From contig BSBK01001877.1 of assembly GCA_027943335.1 (NCBI GenBank), positions 374,463 through 438,462 on the forward strand: a stretch of 64,000 bases of DNA, given 5' to 3'. Both the position numbers and the translations under genes were made by a program. This DNA is from Chamaecyparis obtusa (taxonomy: Eukaryota > Streptophyta > Pinopsida > Cupressales > Cupressaceae). The notes under the pieces are model-generated. The model did no database searches and had not been told where the DNA came from. It worked only from the letters and a program-made list of their open reading frames with translations. Shown here one piece after another: positions 26,913-40,155 of the stretch. How positions within the stretch are numbered: the first letter of the stretch is position 1; every line of letters begins with the position of its first letter.

Positions 26913-26979
26913 GAAGATAAATATCTAGACTAATCACCAATCAGGATGTCGTTGGTGATTAGTCTGGGTATTTATCTTC
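26913..26979. repeat. Hairpin, 28-base stem
   Basis: Arms 26913-26940 and 26952-26979 pair with three mismatches around an 11-base loop. The sequence just upstream (AATGAGTGTGGACA) recurs at 21956, beside the B3 repeat. Confidence 0.7.
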
Positions 26980-27416
26980 AATTTTTTTTTAAATTCTCCA
27001 TGTTGCGTCGAAATTTTGACCAACCTATGTCGAAAGTCTAGCCTAAAATTGACCATTCTGTGTCGAAATGTGGTGTCGTGGGTTTGGCATCTTGGTCGGA
27101 GCAACTAAACATTTTTACCAAATTTGGTCAAAATTTAACTATCATGAGTTTGGCAGCCTGGTTGGAGCATCCAATATTTTCAACCAATATAGGTCAAAAG
27201 ATCAACCAATACACAAACACTTACCAATGTTGTCTTTGGCCTGGATTGCCCTTGTTTTTAACCAAAAGTGGAGTCAATCATTCGATGGGTCCAATAATTG
27301 GTCTTTATTTCAACGTGAAAAATAGCAATGAGCCCGTTGGTCAACCATTCGACTGAGTTGGGTAGAAACTTCGACCAATAGGACATCAAAAAATGGTGCA
27401 AAATGTACTAGTGGTG

Positions 27417-28435
27417 GCTCTACCCCAACATGCCATGAGAGCCATGCTAGCCATGTGAACCAATTGCCAACATAGTGTGTGCCATGCAAGAACCTTCAAA
27501 ATGCCAGCAAATCATACCTCCATGTTAGCAACGTAGCACCCTAATCAAACAGTGACACGTGACAACCTATGAAAATGTGTATTTTAAACAAAAATGCATT
27601 TTTTGCCATTTTTATGATGTTAAATTTGGTGCCTATTTGGATGTCATAAAGGCACTTTTTGTTTTTCTTTGACGGTCCTCTAACCGTCAAATTTAAGCTC
27701 ATTCTTGCATCATCATTTTCCATGGTTAAAATTGACGACCGTTTGACTCTCATACCTAGGTATTTTTAAATTATTGTGACGGTTGTTTGATACTCAAATT
27801 TAAGATAGTGTTTTGCTTATGTTGTTATATTTGAAAAATTTGTAGCCCTTACCATTTTTTATTTTTTATTTTGCAATCCAACTTTGGGAGGCCATAACTT
27901 GGTCATCTAGACTCCAAATTGAGTGCAATTTTTTTTTTATTTTGGCTAGAATTTCCTAGATTTTTCGATGGTGGTGTTATTTTCTAGTTTGTGTGCACAG
28001 ATTTGATAGAAATTATAGATTTTGGTGATTGTACCTGTCTAATCCCTATTTTTGCAACTTCAAAGGCTCTGCTCAAGGTCATACAGACACATTTTTTGGA
28101 TGCCATTTTTTTGAAAGTGTATACTTTTTTTAGTACTTTCTAGATTTGTTTTCAAACTGTAGCCTTATTTGGGCAAAAATATCACTTTCAAATCTAGGTC
28201 TTTTTTGGCCTTGTATGATCATTGTCATGCTTAGAATTTGATTTTATTATGAGCTATATTGATATGAGTCTGATTTGGCCTCATTGAGGTGGTTGTAAAC
28301 AATAAAATTAGATGTCCACTTTGGCCCATTTTGGCAAGTGGCAGTTGTACACGCACTACATATTAAGTACTAAAAACATCAATTATTTTTTTTTTGGGGG
28401 GGGGGGTTCTTTGATTGATTGAATTTGGGGGGTGT

Positions 28436-28504
<69 letters not shown>

Positions 28505-28522
28505 GTCTTTCAATTTTGCATT
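27417..28522 (+). other. Copia leader, second part, with (CT)n
   Basis: Resumes the leader interrupted by CACTA-1. A G-run at 28398-28406 and a ~60-base (CT)n at about 28440-28500 directly precede the gag ATG. The plus-strand ORF through the CT tract is read through the repeat and is not evidence of a protein start. Confidence 0.75.
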
Positions 28523-30936
28523 ATGGGTTCACCTAGATGTCCATTGTTAACTTCACACAACTATGCTACATGGAAAGATAAAGTATGGAGTAAAATAATG
28601 GAAAAGGGTTTAAATATTTATGTAAATGGTAAAATTAAAGAACCTACTAGTCCTAATGTGGATGTTAATAGAAAAACTGATTGGTAAATCAAAGACAATA
28701 TGGCTTGAGGAATTATAAGGAGTTGTGTTCATAAAGATGTCTTCTTCCACATTTCTAGCTTTAAGGATTCCAAGGGTGATTGGGACAAACTTGAAGATTT
28801 GTATGGTAAGGTTGATGAGGAAAAGGGATTCACAATTGAGGATGACCTACTTCTCTTGGATACTAGGAATTGTGACACAATTCAAGACTATTTCAACAAA
28901 GCCAATGAGTTGAGAAAACTACTTAAAGATTGTAGTAATCCCATGAAGGATTAAAGGTTGATTCATCACATCTTGAAGAGACTACCTTCAAAATATGCAA
29001 CTTTTGTATCGAGTTACAATACTCACAAATTGACCATGGGAAGTGCCTTCACTAAACCTTCATTTGATGCATTTGTAGAAATTTTGATGTTGGAACAGTC
29101 AAATTTGATGGATATGTGTATTCTCAATTCTTCAAAGTCTATGGCATTGGTGGCTAATAATGAGAACCAAAGAAATCAAGGTGAAAAAATTTTCAACAAG
29201 AAGAAGAAGAAGTGGAAGCCAAAATCACAATCAGAGACACAACAATATTACTCCTCACAACAAGGCAATTCTTCTTCCAACAAGAAGGGAAACAACAACA
29301 ATAAGGATAAACTATTTTGTGCATATTGCAAGAAACCAAATCATGATGAGCATCATTGCAAGACTATGAGGATTGATGAGTTGGGAAACTTACTCAAGAA
29401 GAAAAAAATCAATGTGCCAAATGTTTCCAAGGATTCATCTCCATCCACTTCAAAGGAAAAGTGCAAGCATTTATGGAAATTTCAAGTTCTTTAGAGGATG
29501 TGATTCTTGAATCAGGTGCCACACATCGTATGGGAGCTTTAAAGGGGCAATTTTCTTCATTGGAGCCATCTAAGGTACCTCACATCTTTGTAGGAAATGA
29601 TACACTAGAAGTAGAAGTTGAAGGGAAAGAACTAGTTAAGATGGAAAATGGAGAGTTCAAAGATGTTCTCTATGTTCCTAACATTAGAACCAATCTCCTT
29701 TCAATTTACCAAATCACTAACTATAGAGGTGGAAATAAAGTTGAGTTCCTTCCTGATTCAGTCATGGTTCAAAATATTAAGGAAGATTCATTGGTTGCAG
29801 TGGGTAAATATAATCATGACACAAGGATTTATTCTTTCTCCCACTTTGTTCTTAAGTCTCCTTCACATGCCTTGTTGACACATACTCCATCACAAAGTAA
29901 ATAATGACATGAGCAATTTGGACATCTTGATTTCTACTATCTTCAGTAGCTTAGCTCAAAGACTATGGTCAAAGGTCTACCTACAATAAACTTTTCCAAA
30001 GGTGAATGTTCAACTTGTTCAATAGATATGCATCTTCTAGAGAAGTTTGAAAAAGGAAAGTCTTGGAGAGCATTAACTATTCTTGAGTTGGTTCATGGTG
30101 TTCTAGCAAGCCCATTTCAAGTGACATCAATCAACAAGGCTTGCTATGTCCTCACTTTCATTGATAAATTTTCCTACTACAAATGGATCTACTTTCTTGG
30201 CCACAAGAATGAAGTGTTTAGTAATTTTCTAAACTTCAAGATTCATGTTGAGAAGAAATCAAGTAAATCCATTAAGGTTCTTCATGTAGACAATGACAGA
30301 AGATATGCAAAATCAAGACTTAGAGACTTTTGTGAACTTGAGGGTATTGATCTTCGGAATCCAATTGTATTTAGTCCTCAACAAACAAGATTTGCAGAAA
30401 TGAAGATTAGAACTCTTAAGGAAAAGGAAAGTTGCATGATGTAAGCCAAGTATCTTGATCCATAACTTGTGGTAGAAGCTGTAAGTTGTGCCAATCCCAT
30501 CCTTAATAGATCTCCTCATAATACCTCAAATGGAATGACCCCTTTTGAGGCATGGTGTAGAAGAAAATTGGTTGTGAAACACTTCAGATTTTTTGGTTGT
30601 CAAGCATGGGCAAACATATCTTCACAAAAATGTAAGACACCTCCACCAAGGCCTTGTACATTCATTGGATATGAAGAAAGTGTTAAGGCATATAAAATCA
30701 TGGACCCTGAGACTCATGAGATCTTCATAGAGAGGAATGTTCACTTTGAGGAAAGTTCACCTAGCTCATCCTCTACTCCTCTCCATACTTCAGACATTAT
30801 GGAAAATGATAGTGACAAAAGTGGCAGTGCTTCAAATGGTTCATCTACATCAACTCCTACACACATGATTACACCTTTTCTTGGTAAACTTAAGGTTGAG
30901 GATACTCCTTCATCATCTTCCACTCAACTTCATTGA
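28523..30936 (+). pseudogene. Copia gag-protease-integrase, no RT
   Basis: The ATG at 28523 opens a copia Gag (MGSPRCPLLTSHNYATWKDK) in several frames up to a CCHC knuckle, CAYCKKPNHDEHHC (about 29318-29360). The protease has ILESGATHRM, with the catalytic Asp changed to Glu (about 29505). The integrase core follows: the first catalytic region reads ELVHGVLASP where LVHTDxCGP is usual, so the first Asp is lost; VLHVDNDRRY keeps the second Asp and FAEMKIRTLKE the Glu. The integrase C-terminal region (HFRFFGCQAW, FIGYEE) ends at about 30790. No YVDD-type RT or RNase H follows. Confidence 0.88.
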
Positions 30937-31978
30937 GTTAGACAAACTCTTGATTCAGTGGGTTCACTTGTGGGGGATCCTTTAGATAGTCAAAGGACAA
31001 GGTCACAACATCAATTCATTCCACATGCATACATTTCTATAGTGATAGCTCCATATGATTTATCACAATAGGGTACACCTTCTCTTCCAGTTACAACATC
31101 AGGGGATGACTACTCGACAGAAATTTCAGGTTTGTTTGTGGAGTCCTATATTATTGATATAGGGATATTATTGATGATATACATCTTCTCTTTGATGGTA
31201 AAGATCCTTCTTCAATTGTTGCAAGGGAACACTCTGACCCTCATGTCCATTCTCTACATGATCAGTCTTTGGAGGTTGATGCGATTGTGGATCCTTATGT
31301 ACAATAGTTGCAGGACATCTCTTTATCATTAGAGGAGCCACTTAGTTCTTTGGGACATGTTCTACATTAATCCTTTTTTGATCTTGACTTGTTCTTTTTA
31401 TCAATTTTGGAAGGGGAAGCCTTCGACATCAACATAGGGATAGTTGAACAGTTTTTAGAGACATCATTTATCTTAAGGTTTCTTTTGATAGATTTCGGAT
31501 ACATATCATATACACCTATGGATTTGTTTCTTCCTAAGGGGAGGAATATTGTTCGACAATGATGGGCCAACTTCTACATTCATCCTAGAGTAGTTATAAC
31601 TGATGGTCATTCTACATTGATGGGGGGCTACCTTGTCTCTCTTCTTCTACTACTTCTCTTTTATGGGGGAGTTTTTCCTCATATGGGGTTTTGTCCTTCC
31701 CATACTTCTATATTGTATATACATGATGTATTTTATAATGGGGGTTCTTGATCACTCCATACATCCATGCATCTTGTTTTCATCTCTCTTTTTAGGGGAG
31801 GGTTTTTCCCATGAGGTTTTCCCTCTTTCTCTGCTTTATGAGAGATTTCATTGCATTGAATTTCTCTTTCATATTGTACATGGGTACCTAACATGGCCTA
31901 GTAGCCGGGACCCATCATGCATTGTCATCTAGAATTGTGAGCTTAAGTGCATTTCCCTAAGTTGCACTTAAGGGAGGG
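30937..31978 (+). other. Copia 3' region without RT; polypurine tract at 31970-31978
   Basis: The Pol reading decays after about 31130. The remainder is T-rich non-coding sequence ending in AAGGGAGGG directly before the right LTR. Confidence 0.75.
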
Positions 31979-32468
31979 TGTTGGTGTAATTAAGTATTTA
32001 TTGATTACACTTTACTTAAGTTTACTTAGGATAATGCATTTTCATATTAGTTTTCATTGAGACACCTAGGAGTTTTCATTTCATTTTAGCACATGGTTAG
32101 GAGAAATTCCACTTTAGATGGTGATAGTTGTCATCTCATACCTCTTTGTGTGTGAGATCCACCTTTAGTGCTCTTATCACATTATCATCCTCTCATTGTT
32201 GCACATGTTTCACATACTTTGATGTACAATTGAGGATGATCCACCTTTGGTGGACATGTGATTCCACCTAGTGTGGTTGATAGCTTATCATCTCCTTATC
32301 ATGTAGTCTTATCACATTGCCTATATATTTAGGCACTCCTACTTTGTATTCATCTATTATCATTTGATCATTATTGAGATATTTGTTTGATCATCTTGTC
32401 TCTCTTGTGCTATCTCTTGAGCTTCTAGATCTTGGCATTTTATTATTTTCCTTAGGAAATTTCTTACA
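31979..32468 (+). repeat. Right LTR of the old copia element
   Basis: 490 bp, TGTTGGTGTAATT to TTTCTTACA, followed by CTTAT. It is a direct repeat of 12928-13418. Confidence 0.92.
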
Positions 32469-32473
32469 CTTAT

Positions 32474-33800
32474 AGTTCTATGACTTTTTTTGAAAATTCA
32501 TCTAAACACCCTTTTACCTTTTCATTATATATGAAAAAATTGAAAGTCTTCAATTTTTTTTTTAATAACTTTGATTGGTTTTAACCAATTAGATGATGTA
32601 TTCTATTAAATGGCATTAACAGTAATAAAAAAATGTGTCTATGATACTATTAATAGAATGGAGATTATACACCATCATTATCTCGTTGATAACAATTGAC
32701 AACATCACCAAAAATGTTACATCAACAAGTAGTGACATATTGTCAAAATGTCCTCATAATATGTTTTAACTAAAATTCATCTATCAACCTAACTAAAAGC
32801 CATCTATCAACCCAACTATCACCATATCTAGGTTTATGCTCTAGTTTGTTATTTTGATAAATGAATTTCATCTAGATTTATTCGATACCATCATCATCTC
32901 ATTCCACTCCATCATCCATCCTTTTTCATCTACTTTCAATCCCTCCATCCATCCATGATGACCCATTTCCTTGATCTTTTTTCCTTGATCTCTTCCACAA
33001 CATGTTTTGTATGAACCATGTGGCTCACCCACATTTCCTAAGGAACTCCAAATAAACAAAATTGATCACTTGTACACAAATTTGTTTTACCATGCATGAC
33101 TATTTACTTTTCAATTTCTAGTTCTTAAATAAAGCTACATGAACATGTAGAAATGCAATTTTGGGACCTGTTACCTACTAACTCATGGGACTTGATGTTA
33201 GGTCTATGTCTTGTACCCTTAAACATGCAACATTATCCCATGCAGCCAAACATTTAGTGCCACTCTTCAAATTCTTATATTGCTTCAAACTTGACATGAC
33301 ATGTATGTAATTGAAAGTCACATAAAAATATTATTTTGTAACATTTTTTATGAAGCATGCTGGCAACGTTAGGTATAATACTATACTCATAATATATTTT
33401 AAATATCACTTAATTATGATTGATTAGTATCATTACATGAATTTATATTTATTATATGTAACATATAATATTATGTCTTTTCAAATAATTTCCATTATTT
33501 GAGGACAAATGATTATTTAAGTCGGGGGGTGTTTTGTATGTCAGTTCATGTCAATTGTACAAAATTACCCATCTATCTTTTATATGACTTAGCAAGTTGT
33601 CATTTCAAAAATTATGTGTCATAATATTGTAATGTGTGTGATATTTTTCATTACATCCTGTACACTCCTAATCAACAAGTTGTCAATATAATTATTACAT
33701 AAAATTAATTGTCATAAAGATGGATTCAACTTAGTTATGCATAAGTTAAAAAATGAAATTAGTCATTTGCATAACACTCATATTTTCATTGTGAGTTTAA
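32474..33800. other. AT-rich region, nothing recognised
   Basis: No domain, LTR or RNA gene was seen. A 63-codon minus-strand frame at 32868-33059 lies over a CATC-rich low-complexity patch. Confidence 0.5.
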
Positions 33801-33879
33801 AAAGACAATAGAAGTCAGCTATAGATTAGGAGAGCTTTTTGTTGTAGAGGGTAGAATAGTGTGAGGTGTATATGTAGAG

Positions 33880-34676
33880 TATTTGAGTCTTTTTCTTGTA
33901 AATCATGTTATTGAAGAATTATTTGAAATGGAAAACCAAAGGAAGATATGGGTGGAAATCTTATTTATAGAGAACCCATAGACCATACACTAGTGCTTTG
34001 AGATGTACAAAGTCTACCATTGTTCAAACAAGTTGGCTAGATTTACTATTTCCTAAGTTTGATTGAATATAATTATGAAATGATAGAACAATTTATGACC
34101 ACTTTTGTGAAGAATGAAGCAATTTTTAAGGGGTTGATAATTGATGTATCCAAGGACATGATATTAGATGTTTTTGACCTTCCTAGGATGAAGGAAGAGT
34201 ACCTAACATCTCCAATTGAAGAATCTACAAGGAGATAATTTTCTTGACCAAGAGAAGAAGTTGATTCTACAACCTAGGGTATGAAACATTTATCTGTGCT
34301 ACCTCTCTAGAGGGATTTTGTAGGCCATGTCATCATAGAAAGTGATAGAAGTCATTCTCTATTGTATGCATACCATCTAAAAAAACTGAGTCACGTAACA
34401 CGTAATAGACTAGTTAATTTTCCAATTTATCTCCATCGAATGTCAACTAGGATGTCTATAGAGTATAGGAAAAAGGGTACATAAACCTCACTTTCTCATA
34501 ACTGTTTAGTTTTATTATTGGTAAAATAGAGTCTTTCTATCAAGTATCCAAATGTTTCCTAGCTTGAAATTTTATACTAAGATAATCTCCCCATTAGACT
34601 CCTCCAAAATACACTGCATGAAGAAATAATTGATGAAGGGAAAACAAAAGTTAATGAATAATTATAAGAGGAAGGG
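33880..34676 (+). pseudogene. Old unidentified ORF relic, part 1
   Basis: Broken plus-strand readings include VSKDMILDVFDLPRMKEEY and, open for about 55 codons, HVTRNRLVNFPIYLHRM. They resemble the extra ORFs found in some large plant retroelements, but I cannot assign a family. The flank at 34677 joins the sequence at 59443 once the nested elements are removed. Confidence 0.3.
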
Positions 34677-35829
34677 ATAAGGGTGGCTGCAAGAAGTTGA
34701 GTCCCACTTTTAAGATAAAAGTGGAAGTGTTTTCAATTGATGTCTAAATTTGAGGCACTTAGAGATTGAATCTCAAAAACATTTAATAATATAAACTGTA
34801 GTTCTCAGAGTCTACTTTTCAAATATGTAATTTATTTAAATACCCACATGGAATAAATTTCTTTTTAATAGAAATCTTTAAAAACCATGTTTTCAAAATG
34901 CTTATTTCAGGACCATACGATAGCCATGTACGACCACCGTATTTTGACCTAAATAAATGAATTTTTGCAAATCCTTTTGGGGAAATATACCTAAGACAAC
35001 AAATGTTGGTGAGCATATTTTTTGTTATTTTTTTAATGGATATATTTTTTAAATTGATTTTTAATTGACTATAAAATATATTTTTAAAACCTCTAGTGTA
35101 TGACCACCATAATTTGATGAAAATTTCATATTTTTACAAAATTATGTTTTTTTTATCTTCAAGAGAATTGTATGTAGATTGATGTCATATAATTTATTTT
35201 CCAAAAAACCTAAAAATAAAAAAGTTATTAAATTTTTAGTGAACCTCACTATTTTGCGTACCACTTTTAACTAATAAATAATAGAAAATAGTCAAATTAA
35301 TCACATCACTATGAACTTTATATTTTTGGAATTAGGATAGTGAGAACTCTAATGGGTTTTTGTTTCGTAAAAAATTATGATCAGGAAGGCCCTAAAAAAG
35401 TATGGCAAGGCATAAATCTAGCATTCCAAAGCCTTAACCAATTTTTGGAGGTCAAGGCATAGGCGTGCTTCCACCAAGCGTAAATCGAACCTATTTTGAA
35501 ATGAAATCCAAGGCGGATGTGTGCTTCCCGCTCATGTCTTAAGAAATGGGTATCTTTTATTTAAAATTCAAAAAATGGGCACCCATTTCTTTAAAAAAAT
35601 TGAAGTGTTAAAATGCATTTTTAGTCATAAAAAAAAATAGAAATGGGCACCCATTTTTTGAATTTCGGATATGGCACCCGAACCTAAAATGGGTGCCCAT
35701 TTTTTGAAAATAGGTGCCCACACTACAACATTTGGGGTCGAATTTCGATCCAATTTGTGACACAACTACAATTTGCGTTAGTTTTTTTTTTTAAAGTGTC
35801 CCCGACAATGTCATACTAGAGACGATGAC

Positions 35830-38819
35830 ATTGTAATTGTGACACCCCTTTGGTTATAAACAAAAAAAAAGAAAAAGAAAGTGTCATTTGTAATTTGTGA
35901 ATTGGAAGAGCTATTGCAAAGATGACACTGGACATATCTGTGGTGTGAAGAGGGCATTCAAGTTTGGCATGTGCGAAGAGGCTAACACTGTGTGGGAAGA
36001 GGGTACTAGCACTTGAGGTAGGCATTTGAGCTTTGTCTTCTCATTAACTCAATTTCATTTTGATGGCATTCGTTGATTTAATGGCACAATATGAATTTTA
36101 ATAGTGGCATTGTTTACATCTTAGCATTTGGAATGCTTGATGACCTGAGAGCTTTGAGAGCTAGGGCATCATTGCTATTACCTTCAAGGCATTGTGTGAA
36201 GTGTTTTTCTTTATTTTTTTTTCTGTTGATATTCACTATGTGGTACTCCCTATTTATGATCATTTCATGAGGAAATGTCTTGATGGCTCGCGAGATGAAA
36301 GCTAGGGAATTATACATTGTTTATGAGCTCACTATTGAATACTGACATTGTTTACATCTTTTCATTTGGAATGCTTGATGACCTGTGAGGTTTGAGAGCT
36401 AGGGCATTGTTGCTATTACCTTCAAGGAACTGTGTGAAGTGTTTGATCTCTCTTTATTTTTTTTCTATTGATATTCACTATGTGGTACTCCCCATTTATG
36501 ATCATTTCACGAGAAAATGTTTTGATGGCTTGCGGGCTGCAAGCTAGGGCATCATACATTGTTCATGAGCTCACTGTTTAATACTGACATTTTTTACATC
36601 TTTTCATTTGGAATGCTTGATGACCTGCGAGCTTTGAGAGATAGGGCATCATTTCTATTACCTTCAAGGCATTGTGTGAAGTGTTTGATCTCTCTTTATT
36701 TATTTTGTTGTTGATATTCACTATGTGGTACTCCCCGTTTATGATCATTAATAAGGAAATTTCTTGATGGCTCATAGGCTACAAGCTAGGGCATCATACA
36801 TTGTTCATGAGTTCACTGTTTAATAATAGCATTGTTCATGAGCTCATTGTTTAATATTTGGCCAAGCCATGTAAATGGTACTAGGCCAACTGAATCATCC
36901 CAACAAAATGTGTCATGTTTATCTTTATCAAATACACTTGTTAACCATTTTGTTATTGTTCTTCAGACAAATATTGCATCAAAAGTAATTATAAATAATA
37001 ATTCAAAGAAAAAAGAAACAACTAAAATAGGGAAGACCCAAAAAGAACACAGTCAAGGAGAAATAGTGCCCTAATCAGAGGAATTATGAAATATAGTTGT
37101 AGGTAGTTATCTCTTCTATAATGATGGAGTCAAAGGTAATGATCAATGAGGTTGTTGCTATTAGATCATACATTAATACACTTACTATTTTGAATTTGAT
37201 CTCAGCCATCATCCAATGTTATAGCTATCATTGCATGCTTGTTGCTGTTGTGCACCATATATTATTTTATACACTATTTATTTCATTTAGACCATGAGCT
37301 TGGCATTTGTAATGTATTTTATGTTATTGGATCAATGCTACCATGTTTTTGAGTCTTTGTATGGCTTGACTATGCACATTCATAATTGTCGATGAGGATC
37401 AGTAATAGGGTGCCAGGAATTGCTTAGATCCTATGGATATAACCCCATCTTTTCCTTCCTTGTAGGTTTTGGATCATACAAGAGCATACTGAATTGAACC
37501 TCGAGTCAACACTTCATTACTTTAGGCAATGTATGGTACCTTCATTATTTATGTTCATCCACTTATTTATGTTTACATTCATTCATATTCTTCTAAAAGT
37601 TGGCTATTAGTGACCATATATGACGATTCTTGATGTTCTTAGGTCATTTGATGAAAAGATGTAAAAGTTTCTTAAAAGTTTATATTTTTTATTTCAATTT
37701 TTAAAATCATAAAATGAATAAAATTTAAAGATAAAAAATTAAGATAATCTTTGTCTTCAATTAAAAAAAATAAAGCTCATAAATCATGGTAAAAGAGGGC
37801 CCTAACTGTGGTAAAATGGGAAAGTTGCCACCTTGCACTGCTCTTCATATGGTAGTTGCTAAAGAACTATGTTATAAAATTTCAAGGCATGAAATTTTAT
37901 ACTTTTTGACATCATATTTTTTTCTCCTTAGCATTGAGTTTACAATGTGGGGGAGTCGAAGAAAATATATGTACAATCATAAAATTTCATGCCTTGAAAT
38001 TTGGCATGAAATTTTATAACATAGTTCCTTAGCATTTGATCTTTATATGGTAGCCATGACTTGAGGTAGGCATTCGAGCTTTGTCTTCTCATTAACTCAA
38101 TTTCATTTTGATGGCATTTGTTTATTTAATGGAAAAATATGAATGTTAATACTGGCATTGTTTACATCTTTGCATTTGGAATGCTCGATGAATGTTAATA
38201 ATGACATTGTCCATGAGCTCACTATTTAATATCTAGCCATGCCATGTAAATGGTACCAGGCCAACCCAATCAACCCAAAAAAATGTGTCATGTCTATCTT
38301 TGTCAAATACACTCGTTCACCATTTTGTTCTTGTTCTTCACACAAATATTGTATCAAAAGTAACTGTAAACAATGATTCAAAGAAAAAAGAAAAAAACTA
38401 AAATAGATCAGACCCCAAAAGAATATAGTCAAGGAGAAATAGTGCCCTAATCAGAGACAAAATGAACTCTTAATATAAGAAAGCATGGAACCAAAGAGGG
38501 GAAAGTAAGGCACCAACCAGACAGTTATCTAGTTGTAGAGGAGAAATATAGTTATCTAGAGGAGAAATATAGTTGTGGATAGTTATCTCTTCTATAATGA
38601 TGGAGGAGTGAAAGGTAATGATCAATGAGGTTGTTTCTATTAGAGCATACATGAATACACTTACTATTTTGAATTTGAGCTCAAACATCATGTAATGTTA
38701 TTGCTGTCATTGCATGATTGCTACTATTGTGCACCATATATTGTTTTATACACTGTTTATTTCATTCAGACTGTGAGATTGGCATTTGTAATGTATTTTA
38801 TATTATTGGATCAATGCTA
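35830..38819. repeat. CACTA-2 5' subterminal repeats
   Basis: A unit of about 230 bp (GAATGCTTGATGACC, CTTCAAGGCATTGTGTGAAG, GATATTCACTATGTGGTACT) is repeated in tandem at about 36110, 36350 and 36590, with another copy at 52610-52870. A second block (ACACTTACTATTTTGAATTT to ATTGGATCAATGCTACCATG) occurs near 37170, 38650 and 51000, and inverted near 51900-52090. A hairpin with arms of about 40 bases lies at 37861-38030. Short ORFs here are translations of the repeats. Confidence 0.75.
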
Positions 38820-38824
38820 CCATG

Positions 38825-39812
38825 TGTATGCACCCAAAAATGGTCGCTAGACTTTGGGCCCCATTTATTTGATTTATCAATCCTGAATCATTTTGATCAT
38901 TTATCAATATTTTCAACATTATCAATTTCTTGATCAAATCTTAATTTCGATCATATATTGGATTTTTATCCTTGGGCTAACCATTTATCCTAAGTCTTTA
39001 TTTGATTAAAAGGAATATTTCCTCCCCTTTTGATTAAATAAAAAGCCCACCTTTTCCTCTTATCCTAAGTTGCACAAATAAAGCATTTTTCATATTTTTT
39101 AAAAAGGAGAAAAGCACTTTTTGTCTCATATGGACATAAAGTCAACTCTTATTTTCCTATTGGAGGATACTTGTGCACATGGATTGCTCCTCTTTCAAGC
39201 TCCACCGCTGATTAAGACTTTTTGCCTCTTAATCTCCATGGTCCATTTCACCTCATTTCTTATAAAAGGAGAGCTCTCTCCTTCATTTGGATATCCATAT
39301 TTTATGCTATTGTTATGCTGCAGGTTTTCTAGGTACATTTGGAGCTTTTTGAAGACATTGAAGACTTGTTGCTTTCATCATTTTAGTTGCATTTCATAAT
39401 AGTTTTGCTTTCATAGTTACATTCATGGCATCATAGATTAGATTTCCTTTTTATGCAATAGAATAGATCTCACATAGCTTAATTAGGGGCTTGGAATCTA
39501 TTGTACTTCTTTTCATAGCTTAGTTTGCACTTCATTTGATAGATTAGTCTTGCACATTCATACTAGTTGCATTTGCATTTCATTTCCATTTAGATTCTTG
39601 GAGATATTGGCATTGTTGCCTTTGTCTTCATTGTGAATCTCTCATTGTGTGGTTGACTAGCAAGGTCACTTTCTTGTAGCTCTAGCTGAGAGCAAAACTC
39701 ATAGTCCCTTGCAACTCCATGCATAGAGAGCTATGAGCCGCTTTGTGAGGCCTCACTCTTGAGTAACCTTGCATGTAATGGTTCATAGAAGTGCACCATT
39801 TTAGTGTGTACA
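38825..39812 (+). repeat. 5' LTR of the young element
   Basis: TGTATGCACCCAAAAATGG to GTGTGTACA. It contains TATAAAA at 39261-39267, followed by a GAGAGCTCTCTCC stretch; transcription would start roughly 30 bases on. The frame at 39121-39399 also exists in the other LTR and is not a gene. Confidence 0.93.
39261..39267 (+). promoter_or_regulatory. TATA box of the young element's 5' LTR
   Basis: TATAAAA in a pyrimidine-rich context, 437 bases into the LTR. The same motif is at 48069-48075 in the 3' LTR, and a diverged TTTAAAAGGAGA at the same place in the minus-strand relative (about 62365). Confidence 0.7.
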
Positions 39813-39816
39813 TTTC

Positions 39817-39834
39817 TGGCGCCCACCGTGGGGC
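39817..39834 (+). other. Primer binding site of the young element
   Basis: TGGCGCCCACCGTGGGGC lies four bases after the LTR, a spacing and sequence seen in Tat/Ogre-type Ty3 elements. Confidence 0.85.
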
Positions 39835-39930
39835 TGAGTAGATTAGCTTTGTCCCTTTTAATTTTGCATTTTTCATCATTTTCAGATTAATTTTTGGAAA
39901 AATCTGTGTCTCTGGTTTTCTGTCTCAGAT

Positions 39931-40155
39931 TATCGTGCGACACTTCTCAGAAATATCGCGCGATATACTTCCTGTCTTGGCGCGATAGTTTGCTCGAAAA
40001 AAGTATCGCACGCCTATATTGAAGTCTATCGCCTGGCATCGGGCGAGGTATCGCCTGGCATCATATGAAGTATCGCTCGACCGGGGAAGTATTGCTTGGC
40101 TATAGGAAGAAGTATCGCGCGATACTGGTGAAGTCTGAGGTATATCGCCTGATCT
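39931..40155 (+). repeat. TATCGCGCGATA-type motif array in the leader
   Basis: About ten variants of TATCGCGCGATA or its half-sites (TATCGC, GCGATA) occur every 20-35 bases, near 39931, 39953, 39980, 40004, 40027, 40049, 40071, 40113 and 40143. Two are complete palindromes. The CpG density contrasts with the AT-rich rest of the element. Confidence 0.8.

Noticed and set aside
27060..27356. 98- and 85-codon overlapping plus-strand ORFs
   Set aside because: They lie in the CACTA-1 subterminal repeat region and repeat TTGGTC-type motifs; no domain.
30937..31570. Search for copia RT/RNase H after the integrase
   Set aside because: No YVDD, DVKTAFL or ADxxTK-like motif was found in any frame, so none is annotated.
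39121..39399. 92-codon ORF duplicated at 47929-48207
   Set aside because: Lies within the LTRs across the TATA region; duplicated because the LTR is.
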